From Seohaeicola saemankumensis (GTDB lineage Bacteria; Pseudomonadota; Alphaproteobacteria; Rhodobacterales; Rhodobacteraceae), in assembly GCF_042678485.1 (NCBI RefSeq), contig NZ_JBHTKR010000003.1:434001-498000 (forward strand): 64,000 bases of DNA, written 5' to 3'. The position numbers and the translations under genes are program-made. Shown one piece after another: positions 16,057 through 24,199 of this stretch. The notes below the pieces were generated by a model. That model made no database searches and was not told the DNA's origin. It saw only the letters and a program-made list of their open reading frames with translations. Within the stretch, counting starts at the first letter, position 1. Each line of letters starts with the position of its first letter.

Positions 16057-17235
16057 ATGGCACTCTCTCAGAGTTTTCTGGTGCTTGCGGGCCTGTTTCT
16101 GGCAGGTCTTGCCGCGGACTGGCTGGGCACGCGCACGCGGCTTCCCCGTGTCACGCTGCTGTTGCTGGTAGGGGTGGCAATGGGCAGCGCCGGGTTCGAC
16201 CTGATCCCGGCCGAGGCCGTCGCCTGGTACGAGGCCCTGTCGGTCATGGCCCTGACCATGGTGGCCTTCCTGCTGGGCGGATCGCTGACGCGCAAGACAC
16301 TGGCCGCGCATGGGCGGGCGATCCTGTTCATCTCCATCAGCATCGTGCTCTTTTCGCTGGCCCTGGTGTCCGCCGGCGCCTGGCTGCTGGGCGTGCCGCC
16401 GGGCCCGGCGCTGGTGATCGGCGCCGTGGCGACAGCCACAGCACCCGCCGCCACGCAGGACCTTATCCGGCAAACCGGCGCCAGGGGGCCGTTCGTCGAT
16501 ACAATCCGGGGAATTGTCGCGATCGACGACGCCTGGGGCATGATCGCATTTTCGCTGGCGCTGATCTTCGCCATCGGCCTGTCTGGCAATGGCACGCAGG
16601 CTAACCTTCTGGCAGAAGCCGGTCGCGAGATTTTCGGCGCCATTGGTCTGGGTCTGGCCATCGGCCTGCCCGGTGCGTTTCTGACCGGCCGCATCAGCCG
16701 TGGCGAGCCGCTTCAGACCGAAGCGCTGGCGCTGGTGTTTCTGACCGCTGGCCTGTCGTTATGGCTGGGGGTGTCATTCCTGCTGGCCGGTATGACCGTC
16801 GGCGCGGTGATCGTGAATTTCGCCAGCCATCATGACCGCGCCTTCCACGAGATACGCCATGTCCAATGGCCCTTCATGCTGCTGTTCTTCCTGCTGGCGG
16901 GCGCCACACTCCAGATCGAAACCCTGCAACAAATCGGCCTTCTGGGCGCGGCCTATATCGTGCTGCGGATCGTGGCGCGCCTGATCGGCGGCTGGCTGGG
17001 GGCGCGGATCGCGGGACGCGGCGCGAAGGAAGCCCTGCTTTACGGCCCCGCCCTGTTGCCGCAGGCGGGGGTGGCGGTGGGCATGGCGCTTGTCGCGACA
17101 CAGGCATTGCCAGGTAGCGGCGAGATGATCCTGACGCTGACGATCGGCAGCACGGTCATCTTCGAACTGATAGGTCCGCTCGCGACACTGTGGGCGCTGC
17201 GCAGGGCGGGCGCCATCGGCGTCCGCGGCGGCTGA
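16057..17235 (+). CDS. Cation:proton antiporter (CPA2/NhaP-like)
   Basis: 392 residues with about 11-12 hydrophobic segments, consistent with the sodium/proton exchanger fold. Conserved features include ATATAPAATQDLIRQTGARG in a membrane hairpin and IDDAWGMIAFSLAL with the paired acidic residues typical of the ion site. It probably exchanges Na+ or K+ for protons. AAGGGGG precedes the ATG. It follows the GntR gene closely. Its stop codon abuts that of accA on the other strand (TGA|TCA at 17233-17238). Confidence 0.85.
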   Translation: MALSQSFLVLAGLFLAGLAADWLGTRTRLPRVTLLLLVGVAMGSAGFDLIPAEAVAWYEALSVMALTMVAFLLGGSLTRKTLAAHGRAILFISISIVLFSLALVSAGAWLLGVPPGPALVIGAVATATAPAATQDLIRQTGARGPFVDTIRGIVAIDDAWGMIAFSLALIFAIGLSGNGTQANLLAEAGREIFGAIGLGLAIGLPGAFLTGRISRGEPLQTEALALVFLTAGLSLWLGVSFLLAGMTVGAVIVNFASHHDRAFHEIRHVQWPFMLLFFLLAGATLQIETLQQIGLLGAAYIVLRIVARLIGGWLGARIAGRGAKEALLYGPALLPQAGVAVGMALVATQALPGSGEMILTLTIGSTVIFELIGPLATLWALRRAGAIGVRGG

Positions 17236-18198
17236 TCAGGCCGCCAGACCCTTGCGGCCCATCTCGATGTATTTGCGCCGCCGATCCTCGATCAGTTTCT
17301 TGCCCTTGAGGTCGGTCAGTTCGGCCAGCATCGCCGCGATCGTCTCGCCCACGGCCTTGATCGTCTTTTGCTTGTCGCGATGCGCGCCGCCGACGGGTTC
17401 AGGGATCACGCGATCTGCCACACCCAGCTTGCGCAGGTCCTGCGCGGTCAGTCGCAGCGCCTCGGCCGCCTCGCGCATTTTCTCTGAATCCTTCCACAGG
17501 ATCGAGGCGCAGCCCTCGGGGCTGATCACGGAATAGACGGAATGTTCCAGCATCGCGACGCGGTTCGCGGTGGCAAAGGCCACGGCCCCGCCCGATCCGC
17601 CCTCGCCGATGATCACGCTCAGCAACGGCACGCCGATCTGGAGGCATTTCTCGGTCGAGCGGGCAATCGCCTCGGACTGGCCGCGTTCTTCCGCGCCCTT
17701 GCCGGGATAGGCGCCGGGGGTGTCGACAAGGGTGATCACGGGCAGGCCGAAGCGGTCGGCCATATCCATCAGGCGGATTGCCTTGCGATAGCCTTCGGGG
17801 CGGGCCATGCCGAAATTCCGTTCGATCCGGCTTTTGGTGTCATTGCCCTTTTCGTGGCCGATCACCATGACGGGCGTATCGTTGAACCGGGCAAGACCAC
17901 CCATGACGGCGTGATCGTCGGCAAAGTTCCGGTCACCGGCCAAGGGCGTGTATTCGGTGAACAGCCCCTCGATGTAATCCCTGCAATGGGGCCGGTCGGG
18001 ATGGCGCGCCACCTGGCATTTCCGCCAGGGGGAAAGATCCTTGTAAAGAGACACCAGCAGATCTGCCGCTTTCTTGTCCAGCGCCGCAGCCTCGGCCTCG
18101 ATATCCATCTCGGCATTCTGCCGCGCCATGGCGCGCAGCTCCTCGGCCTTGCCTTCGATCTCGGCAAGGGGGCGTTCGAAATCGAGGTAGTTGGTCAT
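17236..18198 (-). CDS. accA: Acetyl-CoA carboxylase carboxyltransferase subunit alpha
   Basis: 320 residues, normal for AccA. It forms the carboxyltransferase with AccD (also here, at 53881) and transfers CO2 from carboxybiotin to acetyl-CoA for fatty acid synthesis. Visible motifs are YLDFERPLAEIEGKAEEL at the start, VITLVDTPGAYPGKGAEERGQ and IIGEGGSGGA forming the oxyanion and CoA sites. It stands alone, convergent and directly abutting the antiporter gene. Confidence 0.97.
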   Translation of the reverse strand: MTNYLDFERPLAEIEGKAEELRAMARQNAEMDIEAEAAALDKKAADLLVSLYKDLSPWRKCQVARHPDRPHCRDYIEGLFTEYTPLAGDRNFADDHAVMGGLARFNDTPVMVIGHEKGNDTKSRIERNFGMARPEGYRKAIRLMDMADRFGLPVITLVDTPGAYPGKGAEERGQSEAIARSTEKCLQIGVPLLSVIIGEGGSGGAVAFATANRVAMLEHSVYSVISPEGCASILWKDSEKMREAAEALRLTAQDLRKLGVADRVIPEPVGGAHRDKQKTIKAVGETIAAMLAELTDLKGKKLIEDRRRKYIEMGRKGLAA

Positions 18199-18269
18199 CC
18201 GATCACTCCGGCTATCGACGCATGGTATATGGCCCCGTCAGCCGCGGGATGCAACGGGATCATGCAGGA

Positions 18270-18293
18270 TCAGCATCTTTGTCAGCATCTTTG
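18270..18293. repeat. 12-bp perfect tandem repeat
   Basis: TCAGCATCTTTG occurs twice without a gap, in the space between accA and the LysE-type gene and just beyond the latter's stop. Probably a slippage duplication; no function seen. Confidence 0.6.
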
Positions 18294-18299
18294 CTTGCG

Positions 18300-18899
18300 C
18301 TAGAGCGGGACAAAAACCACCGGGATCAGCGAGACGACCAGCAAGGCCGCCATGCTCCAGTTGAAGGCGCGAAGCCGCGCGGGGCTGGATAGAACGCGCC
18401 CCATCTGCTGGCCCATCACCGTCCATGTACTGACAGAGGGGATGTTGATCAGCACAAAGACCACGCCCACCCACAGGATCGCCACGACCGACCGATCCGG
18501 CGCATAAAGCGTGATGGCCGTCAGACCCATCTGCCATGCCTTCGGGTTCACCCATTGGAAAAGCGCGGCTTGCAGGAATGTGAAGGGCCGCGCCCCCACA
18601 CGGGCGGCATCGGGCGCGGCCGCATGCGCTATCTTCCAGGCGAGCCACAAAAGATAGCAGACGCCAAGGATGGTGAGAATCAGATGCGCCACCGGAAAGG
18701 CATCGAAAACGCGCACAAGGCCAAGGCCGACCAGAACGATCATGAGCCCGAATCCCAGACCGATTCCCAGCATATGCGGTACGGTCCGGCGGAAGCCGAA
18801 ATTGGCGCCCGAGGCCATCAGCATCAGGTTATTGGGCCCCGGCGTGATCGACGAGACAAGGGCAAAGGCCGACAATGCGAAAAGCTGATCAACCGTCAT
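18300..18899 (-). CDS. LysE/RhtB-family amino acid exporter
   Basis: 199 residues with about six hydrophobic segments. The N-terminal SSITPGPNNLMLMASGANFG is the family signature, and LFQWVNPKAWQMG near the middle is equally typical. It exports amino acids or their analogues across the inner membrane. It is divergent from an Lrp regulator, the usual partner for LysE transporters, which probably induces it when intracellular amino acid is high. Confidence 0.88.
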   Translation of the reverse strand: MTVDQLFALSAFALVSSITPGPNNLMLMASGANFGFRRTVPHMLGIGLGFGLMIVLVGLGLVRVFDAFPVAHLILTILGVCYLLWLAWKIAHAAAPDAARVGARPFTFLQAALFQWVNPKAWQMGLTAITLYAPDRSVVAILWVGVVFVLINIPSVSTWTVMGQQMGRVLSSPARLRAFNWSMAALLVVSLIPVVFVPL

Positions 18900-18987
18900 G
18901 GCACAACATTATCATGACGCAACACTATTCGAAGTTTCGCGCAATTTATTTGCAAATCTTCTGATTTCATGCCAGTTAAAGCAACAA

Positions 18988-19440
18988 ATGATAGATACAG
19001 ACAAGATCAACGCTCACATATTGCGAGAGCTTTCTCGCAACGGACGGATCAGCAACACGGATCTGGCCGACCGGGTTGGTCTGTCTCCCTCCGCCTGTTT
19101 GCGCCGCGTTCAGGATCTCGAGCGGCGGGGCGTGATCCGGGGCTACCGCGCCATTCTGGACCCCGTGTCGATGGGTGTCGGCTTCACTGCTTATATCACG
19201 GTCGGGCTGAATTCTCACACGAAAACAGCACAAGAAGCCTTCGAGCGTGCGATCTCACGCGCGCCAGAGGTTCGCGAATGCCACAACATCACCGGCAATG
19301 TGGAATACCTGTTGCGGATCGAGGCCGCGGACCTGGCCGCGTACAAACGGTTTCACACCGATGTACTGGGCACGCTTCCGCAGGTCGATTCGATCACATC
19401 ATTCGTGGTGATGGGATCGCCAAAGGACGAACGCGGCTGA
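18988..19440 (+). CDS. Lrp/AsnC family transcriptional regulator
   Basis: 150 residues with N-terminal helix-turn-helix (ILRELSRNGRISNTDLADRV) and C-terminal RAM domain (ECHNITGNVEYLLRIEA). A longer frame begins at 18898 overlapping the divergent LysE start, but ATG 18988 yields the usual MIDTDKINAHILREL start. It probably controls the divergent exporter. The ribosome site is weak. Confidence 0.87.
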   Translation: MIDTDKINAHILRELSRNGRISNTDLADRVGLSPSACLRRVQDLERRGVIRGYRAILDPVSMGVGFTAYITVGLNSHTKTAQEAFERAISRAPEVRECHNITGNVEYLLRIEAADLAAYKRFHTDVLGTLPQVDSITSFVVMGSPKDERG

Positions 19441-19457
19441 TCAGCGCGCCCTTCTGA

Positions 19458-19481
19458 TTCTTCTTGCTTCAAATATCCAGG
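19458..19481 (-). repeat. Dispersed 3'-end motif A, copy 1
   Basis: On the minus strand it reads CCT-GGATATTT-GAA-GCAAGAAGAA. It lies about 94 bases past the stop of the minus-strand malyl-CoA lyase gene and is preceded by a GC hairpin (19489-19494 with 19506-19511). Three other copies share GGATATTT-N3-GCAAGAAGAA exactly. Confidence 0.75.
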
Positions 19482-19500
19482 AACAGACCGCCCCGCCGGC

Positions 19501-19572
19501 GCGACGGGGCGATTGTCGCGTCAGCGCGACGGGGCGATTGTCGCGTCAGCGCGATGGAATTTGTCGCGTCGG
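19501..19572. repeat. 25-bp tandem repeat, two perfect copies plus a degenerate third
   Basis: Positions 19501-19525 and 19526-19550 are identical; 19551-19572 is a shortened, altered third copy. Each copy contains GCGAC and GTCGC arms that can form a hairpin. It fills the space just beyond the malyl-CoA lyase stop codon. Confidence 0.85.
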
Positions 19573-19574
19573 CG

Positions 19575-20531
19575 TCAGCGGGCGATCATCTCGGACTGCC
19601 GGACGATCACCTCGGCCTGCTTGATCGAGGCGATATCGACGAGGCGGCCCTTGTAGACCGTGGCGCCTTCGCCGCGGGCCTTGGCCTCTTCCATCGCGGC
19701 CAGGATCTCGCGCGCCTCGGTCACGGCCTCCTCGGAGGGGGTGAAGATCTCGTTGGACAGGGCGACCTGCTTGGGGTGGATCGCCCATTTGCCGACCATG
19801 CCAAGCGTGGCCGAGCGGCGCGCCTGCGCGCGGAAACCCTCGTCATCGCTGAAATCGCCGAAAGGCCCATCGACCGGCAGGATACCATGAGTGCGGCAGG
19901 CGGCAACAATGGCGGTCTGCGCCCAGTGCCACGGGTCGGACCAGTATTTCGCGCCCTCGTGCAGCATGTAGTAATTGGCTTGTGTGCCACCGATCCCGGT
20001 CGTCTGCATTCCCATGGAGGCCGCGAAATCCGCGGCGCCCAGGCTCATCGCCTGCAAGCGCGGGCTTGAGGCGGCGATCGCTTCGACATGCGCGATGCCG
20101 GCGGCGGATTCGATGATCACTTCGAAGGTGATGGGTGTCTTGCGGCCCTTTGCCCGCTCGATCGCGGTGACAAGCGCATCGACGGCATAGACATCTTCGG
20201 CGCAGCCGACCTTGGGGATCATGATCTGGTTCAGGCGCTCGCCGCCCTGCTCCAGCAGATCGACCACATCGCGATACCACCATGGCGTATCCAGCCCGTT
20301 GATCCGCACGGACAGGTATTTGTTGCCCCAGTCCATTTCGTTGATCGCCTTGATGACATTGGCGCGGGCGCTGTCCTTGTCGGAGGGGGCGACAGAATCT
20401 TCCAGATCGATGTTGATCACATCCGCAGCACTGGTCGCCATCTTCTCGAAGATCGCCGGGCGCGAGCCGGGGCCGAACAGCTGGCAGCGGTTCGGGCGGG
20501 CGGGGGCTGTGGGCTGGATGCGGAAGCTCAT
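19575..20531 (-). CDS. mcl1: L-malyl-CoA/beta-methylmalyl-CoA lyase
   Basis: 318 residues. The protein matches my memory of Rhodobacter Mcl1 almost throughout: NRCQLFGPGSRPAIFEKM, VINIDLEDSVAPSDKDSARA, IESAAGIAHVEAIAASSPRL, SLGAADFAASMGMQTTGIGG. It belongs to the HpcH/HpaI-citrate lyase superfamily, with Mg-binding Glu and Asp in those motifs. It cleaves malyl-CoA to acetyl-CoA and glyoxylate and beta-methylmalyl-CoA to propionyl-CoA and glyoxylate in the ethylmalonyl-CoA pathway. A longer upstream frame (to 21431) crosses intergenic and antisense sequence. It is divergent from dgcN. Confidence 0.93.
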   Translation of the reverse strand: MSFRIQPTAPARPNRCQLFGPGSRPAIFEKMATSAADVINIDLEDSVAPSDKDSARANVIKAINEMDWGNKYLSVRINGLDTPWWYRDVVDLLEQGGERLNQIMIPKVGCAEDVYAVDALVTAIERAKGRKTPITFEVIIESAAGIAHVEAIAASSPRLQAMSLGAADFAASMGMQTTGIGGTQANYYMLHEGAKYWSDPWHWAQTAIVAACRTHGILPVDGPFGDFSDDEGFRAQARRSATLGMVGKWAIHPKQVALSNEIFTPSEEAVTEAREILAAMEEAKARGEGATVYKGRLVDIASIKQAEVIVRQSEMIAR

Positions 20532-20589
20532 CGGTTGCGGACCTTTCGGGTAAGGATATTGCGTATTTCTGGCGCCATTGGGTATGAAA

Positions 20590-20720
20590 TTGCGCAAGGC
20601 GGCGCAAGCGCCTTTTGCAGATGCGGCATGATTGCCGCGACGCCGCATAGCGGGCGCGCAATCGGCATCCGGGGTGAAGATACTGCGCAAAATGCGGTCA
20701 TCCGGCGGAGGATCTTGCGC
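20590..20720. promoter_or_regulatory. Recurrent TTGCGCAA-type boxes between mcl1 and dgcN
   Basis: The 277-base divergent region (20532-20808) contains the palindrome TTGCGCAA (20590-20597), TGCGCAA (20684-20690) and TTGCGC (20715-20720). Their recurrence suggests a shared operator, but TGCGCA is not rare in GC-rich DNA and no regulator gene is adjacent. Confidence 0.35.
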
Positions 20721-20808
20721 GATTTCCCGAAATCCATACCGATTTGCAATGCAATCCCGCGCGAAATCCGCAACGCTCGGGACAAAATGCATGTGAAAGG
20801 GCAACGCG

Positions 20809-21810
20809 ATGATCGAGACCCCGTATCTACTGTTTCTGGGCGATGCGCCCGACGGGCTGGCCGCAAAGGTGGCGCAGGGCATCAAGGACTGGCGCCCGCA
20901 GAATGCCGTCGGACAGTTCCGGATGGAGGGCTGCCGCGCCGATATGCGCCTGCCAGACATGACGCTGGAAGACGCCCGGGCCGCGGGTGCCAAGACGCTG
21001 GTCATCGGCGTGGCGAACCGGGGCGGCGTGATCTCGGCGGCCTGGAAAAAGGTGCTGGTGCAGGCGCTGGAGGAAGGGTTCGATCTGGCATCCGGTCTGC
21101 ATAACCTGCTGCGGGACGAGCCTGACCTGGTGGCCGTCGCCAAGGCGACAGGGCGGCAGTTGCATGATGTGCGTGTGCCGTCGGTCCAGTATCCGATCGC
21201 CAATGGCGTGAAGCGGACCGGCAAGCGTTGCCTGGCGGTGGGTACGGATTGTTCCGTGGGCAAGATGTATACCGCGCTCTGCATGGACCGCGAGATGAAG
21301 GCGCGCGGCCTGAAATCCAGCTTCCGCGCCACCGGGCAGACCGGCATCCTGATCACCGGCGACGGCGTGCCGCTGGATGCGGTGATCGCGGACTTCATGG
21401 CCGGGTCCGTCGAATGGCTGACGCCCGACAATGACGCGGATCACTGGGACATGATCGAAGGACAGGGAAGCCTGTTCCATGTGTCCTATTCCGGCGTGAC
21501 CATGGCGCTGATCCATGGCGGGCAGCCCGATGCGCTGGTCGTGTGCCATGAGCCGACGCGCGAACACATGCGCGGTCTGCCCGGCTACAAGCTGCCCAGC
21601 CTGGAACAGGTGCGCGACATGGCTCTGGAACTGGCGAAGGTCGCCAACCCGGCCTGCCAGGTGATCGGCTATGCGATCAACACCCAGCACATGGCCGAGG
21701 ACGCGGCGCAAGCCTATCTGGCGGATGTCGAGGCGCGGCTGGGTCTGCCCGCGACGGACCCCTACCGTTACGGCGCGGACAAGCTGGTGGACGCGCTGGC
21801 CGCGATCTGA
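20809..21810 (+). CDS. dgcN: DgcN-type D-glutamate N-acetyltransferase (DUF1611 family)
   Basis: 333 residues. DUF1611 proteins have an N-terminal Rossmann-like part and a P-loop domain; here GTDCSVGK is at 145-152, with VSYSGVTMALIHGGQPDALV later. Together with the following racemase it matches the DgcN-DgcA pair described for bacterial D-glutamate use: DgcN acetylates D-glutamate with acetyl-CoA. The naming is from memory; an older annotation would be DUF1611 protein. It is first of a three-gene operon ending with a D-amino-acid transaminase. Confidence 0.8.
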   Translation: MIETPYLLFLGDAPDGLAAKVAQGIKDWRPQNAVGQFRMEGCRADMRLPDMTLEDARAAGAKTLVIGVANRGGVISAAWKKVLVQALEEGFDLASGLHNLLRDEPDLVAVAKATGRQLHDVRVPSVQYPIANGVKRTGKRCLAVGTDCSVGKMYTALCMDREMKARGLKSSFRATGQTGILITGDGVPLDAVIADFMAGSVEWLTPDNDADHWDMIEGQGSLFHVSYSGVTMALIHGGQPDALVVCHEPTREHMRGLPGYKLPSLEQVRDMALELAKVANPACQVIGYAINTQHMAEDAAQAYLADVEARLGLPATDPYRYGADKLVDALAAI

Positions 21811-21860
21811 CAGGTTTTCGCAGGATCTTCCCTGGCGCGCGTGGGCGGGTCGGGGAATTC

Positions 21861-21881
21861 GAGTATTTATGGAACGATGAA
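21861..21881 (+). repeat. Dispersed 3'-end motif B, copy 1
   Basis: GAGTATTT-AT-GGAACGATGAA, 51 bases past the dgcN stop and just upstream of dgcA. A second copy on the minus strand at 31250-31270 differs only in the two middle bases. Confidence 0.6.
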
Positions 21882-21894
21882 GCAGGGGGCGGTC

Positions 21895-22860
21895 ATGCAG
21901 ATCACGGTGACGCGCGATATCTTCAAGCTGGCGCAGGTCTTTACCATCAGCCGGGGATCACGGACCGAAGCGCAGGTGCTGACCGTCAGGATCACGGATG
22001 GCGGCGTGACCGGCTGGGGCGAATGCGTGCCCTACGCCCGCTATGACGAGACGCTGGACAGCGTGACCGCGCAGATCGAAAGGCTGACCGGCGATCTGAG
22101 CCGTGCGGCGCTGTACGATCTGCTGCCCGCGGGGGCGGCGCGCAACGCGCTGGATTGCGCGCTATGGGATCTTGAGGCGAAGCGCAGCGGCAAGCGGGTC
22201 TGGGAACTGGCGGGGTTGCCCAAGCCGGGGCCCGAGATCACGGCCTATACGCTGTCGCTGGCGGAGCCTGCCGAGATGGAGGCGCAGGCCGCGAAACATG
22301 CGTTCCGGCCCTTGCTGAAGATCAAGCTGGGCACGCCCGACGACATGCCCCGGCTTGAGGCCGTGCGGCGCGGTGCGCCCCGGTCCACGATCATCGTGGA
22401 TGCCAATGAGGGCTGGTCGGCGGATGTCTATGCCGATCTGGCCCCGCATCTGGTGCGATTGGGCGTGGCGCTGGTGGAGCAGCCCCTGCCCGCGTCGCAG
22501 GACGAGGCGCTGATCGGGATGGACCGCCCGGTGCCCGTCTGCGCCGATGAAAGCTGCCATGACCGCGCGAGCCTGCCGCATCTGGCGGGCAAGTACGATG
22601 TGGTGAACATCAAGCTGGACAAGACCGGCGGGCTGACCGAGGCGCTGGCCCTGCGCGATGCGGCGCTGGAACAGGGCTACGATGTGATGGTCGGCTGCAT
22701 GGTCGGAAGCTCGCTTGCCATGGCGCCTGCGACATTGGTGGCGCAGGGCGCGATGGTGACGGATCTTGACGGGCCGCTTCTTCTGGCCGAAGACCGCGAC
22801 ACACCGCTTCGGTTCGACGAGGCGGGCGTGCATCCGCCCGAACCGGGCCTTTGGGGCTGA
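21895..22860 (+). CDS. dgcA: DgcA-type N-acetyl-D-glutamate racemase (enolase superfamily)
   Basis: 321 residues, muconate-lactonizing/dipeptide epimerase subgroup. Catalytic lysine motif KIK is at 142-144; metal ligands are D169 (VDANEGW), E195 (VEQPLP) and D218 (ADES); the second catalytic lysine lies in NIKLDKTGG (about 240-243). All active-site positions are intact. It would convert N-acetyl-D-glutamate to the L form. An ATG 54 bases upstream is in frame but makes an atypical N-terminus overlapping the repeat motif; GCAGGGGGCGG precedes the chosen start. Confidence 0.85.
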   Translation: MQITVTRDIFKLAQVFTISRGSRTEAQVLTVRITDGGVTGWGECVPYARYDETLDSVTAQIERLTGDLSRAALYDLLPAGAARNALDCALWDLEAKRSGKRVWELAGLPKPGPEITAYTLSLAEPAEMEAQAAKHAFRPLLKIKLGTPDDMPRLEAVRRGAPRSTIIVDANEGWSADVYADLAPHLVRLGVALVEQPLPASQDEALIGMDRPVPVCADESCHDRASLPHLAGKYDVVNIKLDKTGGLTEALALRDAALEQGYDVMVGCMVGSSLAMAPATLVAQGAMVTDLDGPLLLAEDRDTPLRFDEAGVHPPEPGLWG

Positions 22861-22882
22861 CCCGCAGCAAGGAGACAAGATC

Positions 22883-23743
22883 ATGCGCACCGTCTATGTG
22901 AACGGAGAGTACCTGCCAGAGACCGAGGCGAAAGTGTCGATCTTCGACCGGGGTTTCCTGATGGCCGATGGCGTCTATGAGGTGACATCCGTGCTGGGCG
23001 GCAAGCTGATCGATTTCGAAGGTCACCTGAAGCGGCTGGAGCGGTCCCTGTCGGAGCTGGACATGGACAAGCCCGAGGGTTTCGACAACCTGCTGGAGAT
23101 CCACCGCGAACTGGTCCGGCTGAACGGGATCGAAGAGGGGATGATCTATCTGCAGGTCACGCGCGGCGCGTCCGGCGACCGGGATTTCGCCTTTCCCGAC
23201 CCGGCGGTGACCAAGCCGACGCTGGTGCTGTTCACGCAGAACAAGCCGGGGCTGGCCGCGAACCCCGTGGCGCAGAAGGGGATCAAGGTCATCAGCATCG
23301 AGGATATCCGCTGGGGTCGGCGCGACATCAAGACGGTGCAGCTGCTCTATCCGTCGATGGGCAAGATGATGGCGAAGAAGGCCGGCTGCGATGACGCGTG
23401 GATGGTCGAGGATGGGGCCGTGACCGAGGGCACCAGCAACAACGCCTATATCGTCAAGGGCAACCGGATCATCACCCGCCAGCTGAGCAACGACATCCTG
23501 CACGGGATCACCCGCGCCGCGGTGCTGCGCTTTGCGCGGGAGGCCCAGATGGAGGTTGAGGAGCGCGCCTTCACCATTGCCGAAGCACAGGATGCGGACG
23601 AGGCTTTCATCACTTCGGCCTCGACCTTCGTGATGCCGGTGGTGGAAATCGACGGCGCCAAGGTGGGCACGGGCACACCCGGCAAGGTGGCCGCGCGGCT
23701 GCGCGAGATCTACCTGGACGAAAGCCTGAAGGCGGCGGTCTGA
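22883..23743 (+). CDS. dat: D-amino-acid transaminase (class IV aminotransferase)
   Basis: 286 residues, fold-type IV PLP enzyme. N-terminal VNGEYLPETEAKVSIFDRGF and the PLP lysine in RRDIKTVQLLYP (K150), then VTEGTSNNAYIV, match D-amino-acid aminotransferases rather than branched-chain enzymes. It moves the amino group of D-alanine or similar onto 2-oxoglutarate, making D-glutamate, the substrate of the upstream DgcN. A strong AAGGAG site precedes the ATG, 22 bases after dgcA. Confidence 0.88.
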   Translation: MRTVYVNGEYLPETEAKVSIFDRGFLMADGVYEVTSVLGGKLIDFEGHLKRLERSLSELDMDKPEGFDNLLEIHRELVRLNGIEEGMIYLQVTRGASGDRDFAFPDPAVTKPTLVLFTQNKPGLAANPVAQKGIKVISIEDIRWGRRDIKTVQLLYPSMGKMMAKKAGCDDAWMVEDGAVTEGTSNNAYIVKGNRIITRQLSNDILHGITRAAVLRFAREAQMEVEERAFTIAEAQDADEAFITSASTFVMPVVEIDGAKVGTGTPGKVAARLREIYLDESLKAAV

Positions 23744-23758
23744 GGCATGAGGGCGCGC

Positions 23759-23805
23759 GTGGGGGCCTGGCCCCCACACCCCCAGGATATTTGTCGCAAG
23801 AAGAA
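23759..23805 (+). repeat. Hairpin plus dispersed 3'-end motif A, copy 2
   Basis: A perfect hairpin (GTGGGGG at 23759-23765 with CCCCCAC at 23771-23777) is followed at 23782-23805 by CCA-GGATATTT-GTC-GCAAGAAGAA. It lies 16-62 bases past the transaminase stop. No T-run follows the hairpin, so the motif may take the place of one. Confidence 0.7.
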
Positions 23806-23844
23806 ACGTCAGCGAGACACGTCAGCAAGACACGTCAGCAAGAC
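23806..23844. repeat. 13-bp tandem repeat, three copies
   Basis: ACGTCAGCAAGAC is present three times in a row, the first copy with one G for A. It directly follows motif A copy 2, between convergent genes. Three contiguous copies of 13 bases without spacers are not a CRISPR array. Confidence 0.8.
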
Positions 23845-23858
23845 AGGGGCGCCGGGGG

Positions 23859-24176
23859 TTACTTCGGCGCTTTTTTCGTGACGTTTTCAGCGAAGGCTTT
23901 CTGGAATTCGGCCTGTTTTTCGGGGCTGGCCTCTTCCTGCTGCGCGCGCCAGTCATCATAGGGCATGCCATAGTAGATCTCGCGCGTCTGATCCTTGGTC
24001 ATGTCGATGCCACGTGCGTTCGCGGCTTCCTGATACCAGCGGCTGAGGCAGTTGCGGCAGAAGCCTGCGAGATTCATCATGTCGATATTCTGCACATCAG
24101 GGCGCTGCACCATCAGGTGATCGCGCAGGGCGCGGAATGCGGCGGCTTCCAGTTCGATGCGGGTCTTGTCATCCAT
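23859..24176 (-). CDS. DUF1244 family protein
   Basis: 105 residues, helical. FCRNCLSRWYQEAA with two cysteines and IYYGMPYDDWRAQ are what I associate with DUF1244, a small conserved proteobacterial family of unknown function. The ATG at 24174-24176 has AAGGAGAA in front of it, better than the upstream in-frame ATG. It lies 23 bases downstream of the N-formylglutamate amidohydrolase gene on the same strand. Confidence 0.8.
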   Translation of the reverse strand: MDDKTRIELEAAAFRALRDHLMVQRPDVQNIDMMNLAGFCRNCLSRWYQEAANARGIDMTKDQTREIYYGMPYDDWRAQQEEASPEKQAEFQKAFAENVTKKAPK

Positions 24177-24199
24177 CGGTCTTCTCCTTCCGGGTGTGG

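Noticed and set aside
19501..19572. Possible CRISPR array (also 23806-23844)
   Set aside because: Repeat units are contiguous with no unique spacers, and there are no cas genes in the window.
19575..21431. 618-residue frame extending malyl-CoA lyase upstream
   Set aside because: The extra 300 residues cross the divergent promoter region and run antisense to dgcN; the family N-terminus starts at 20531.
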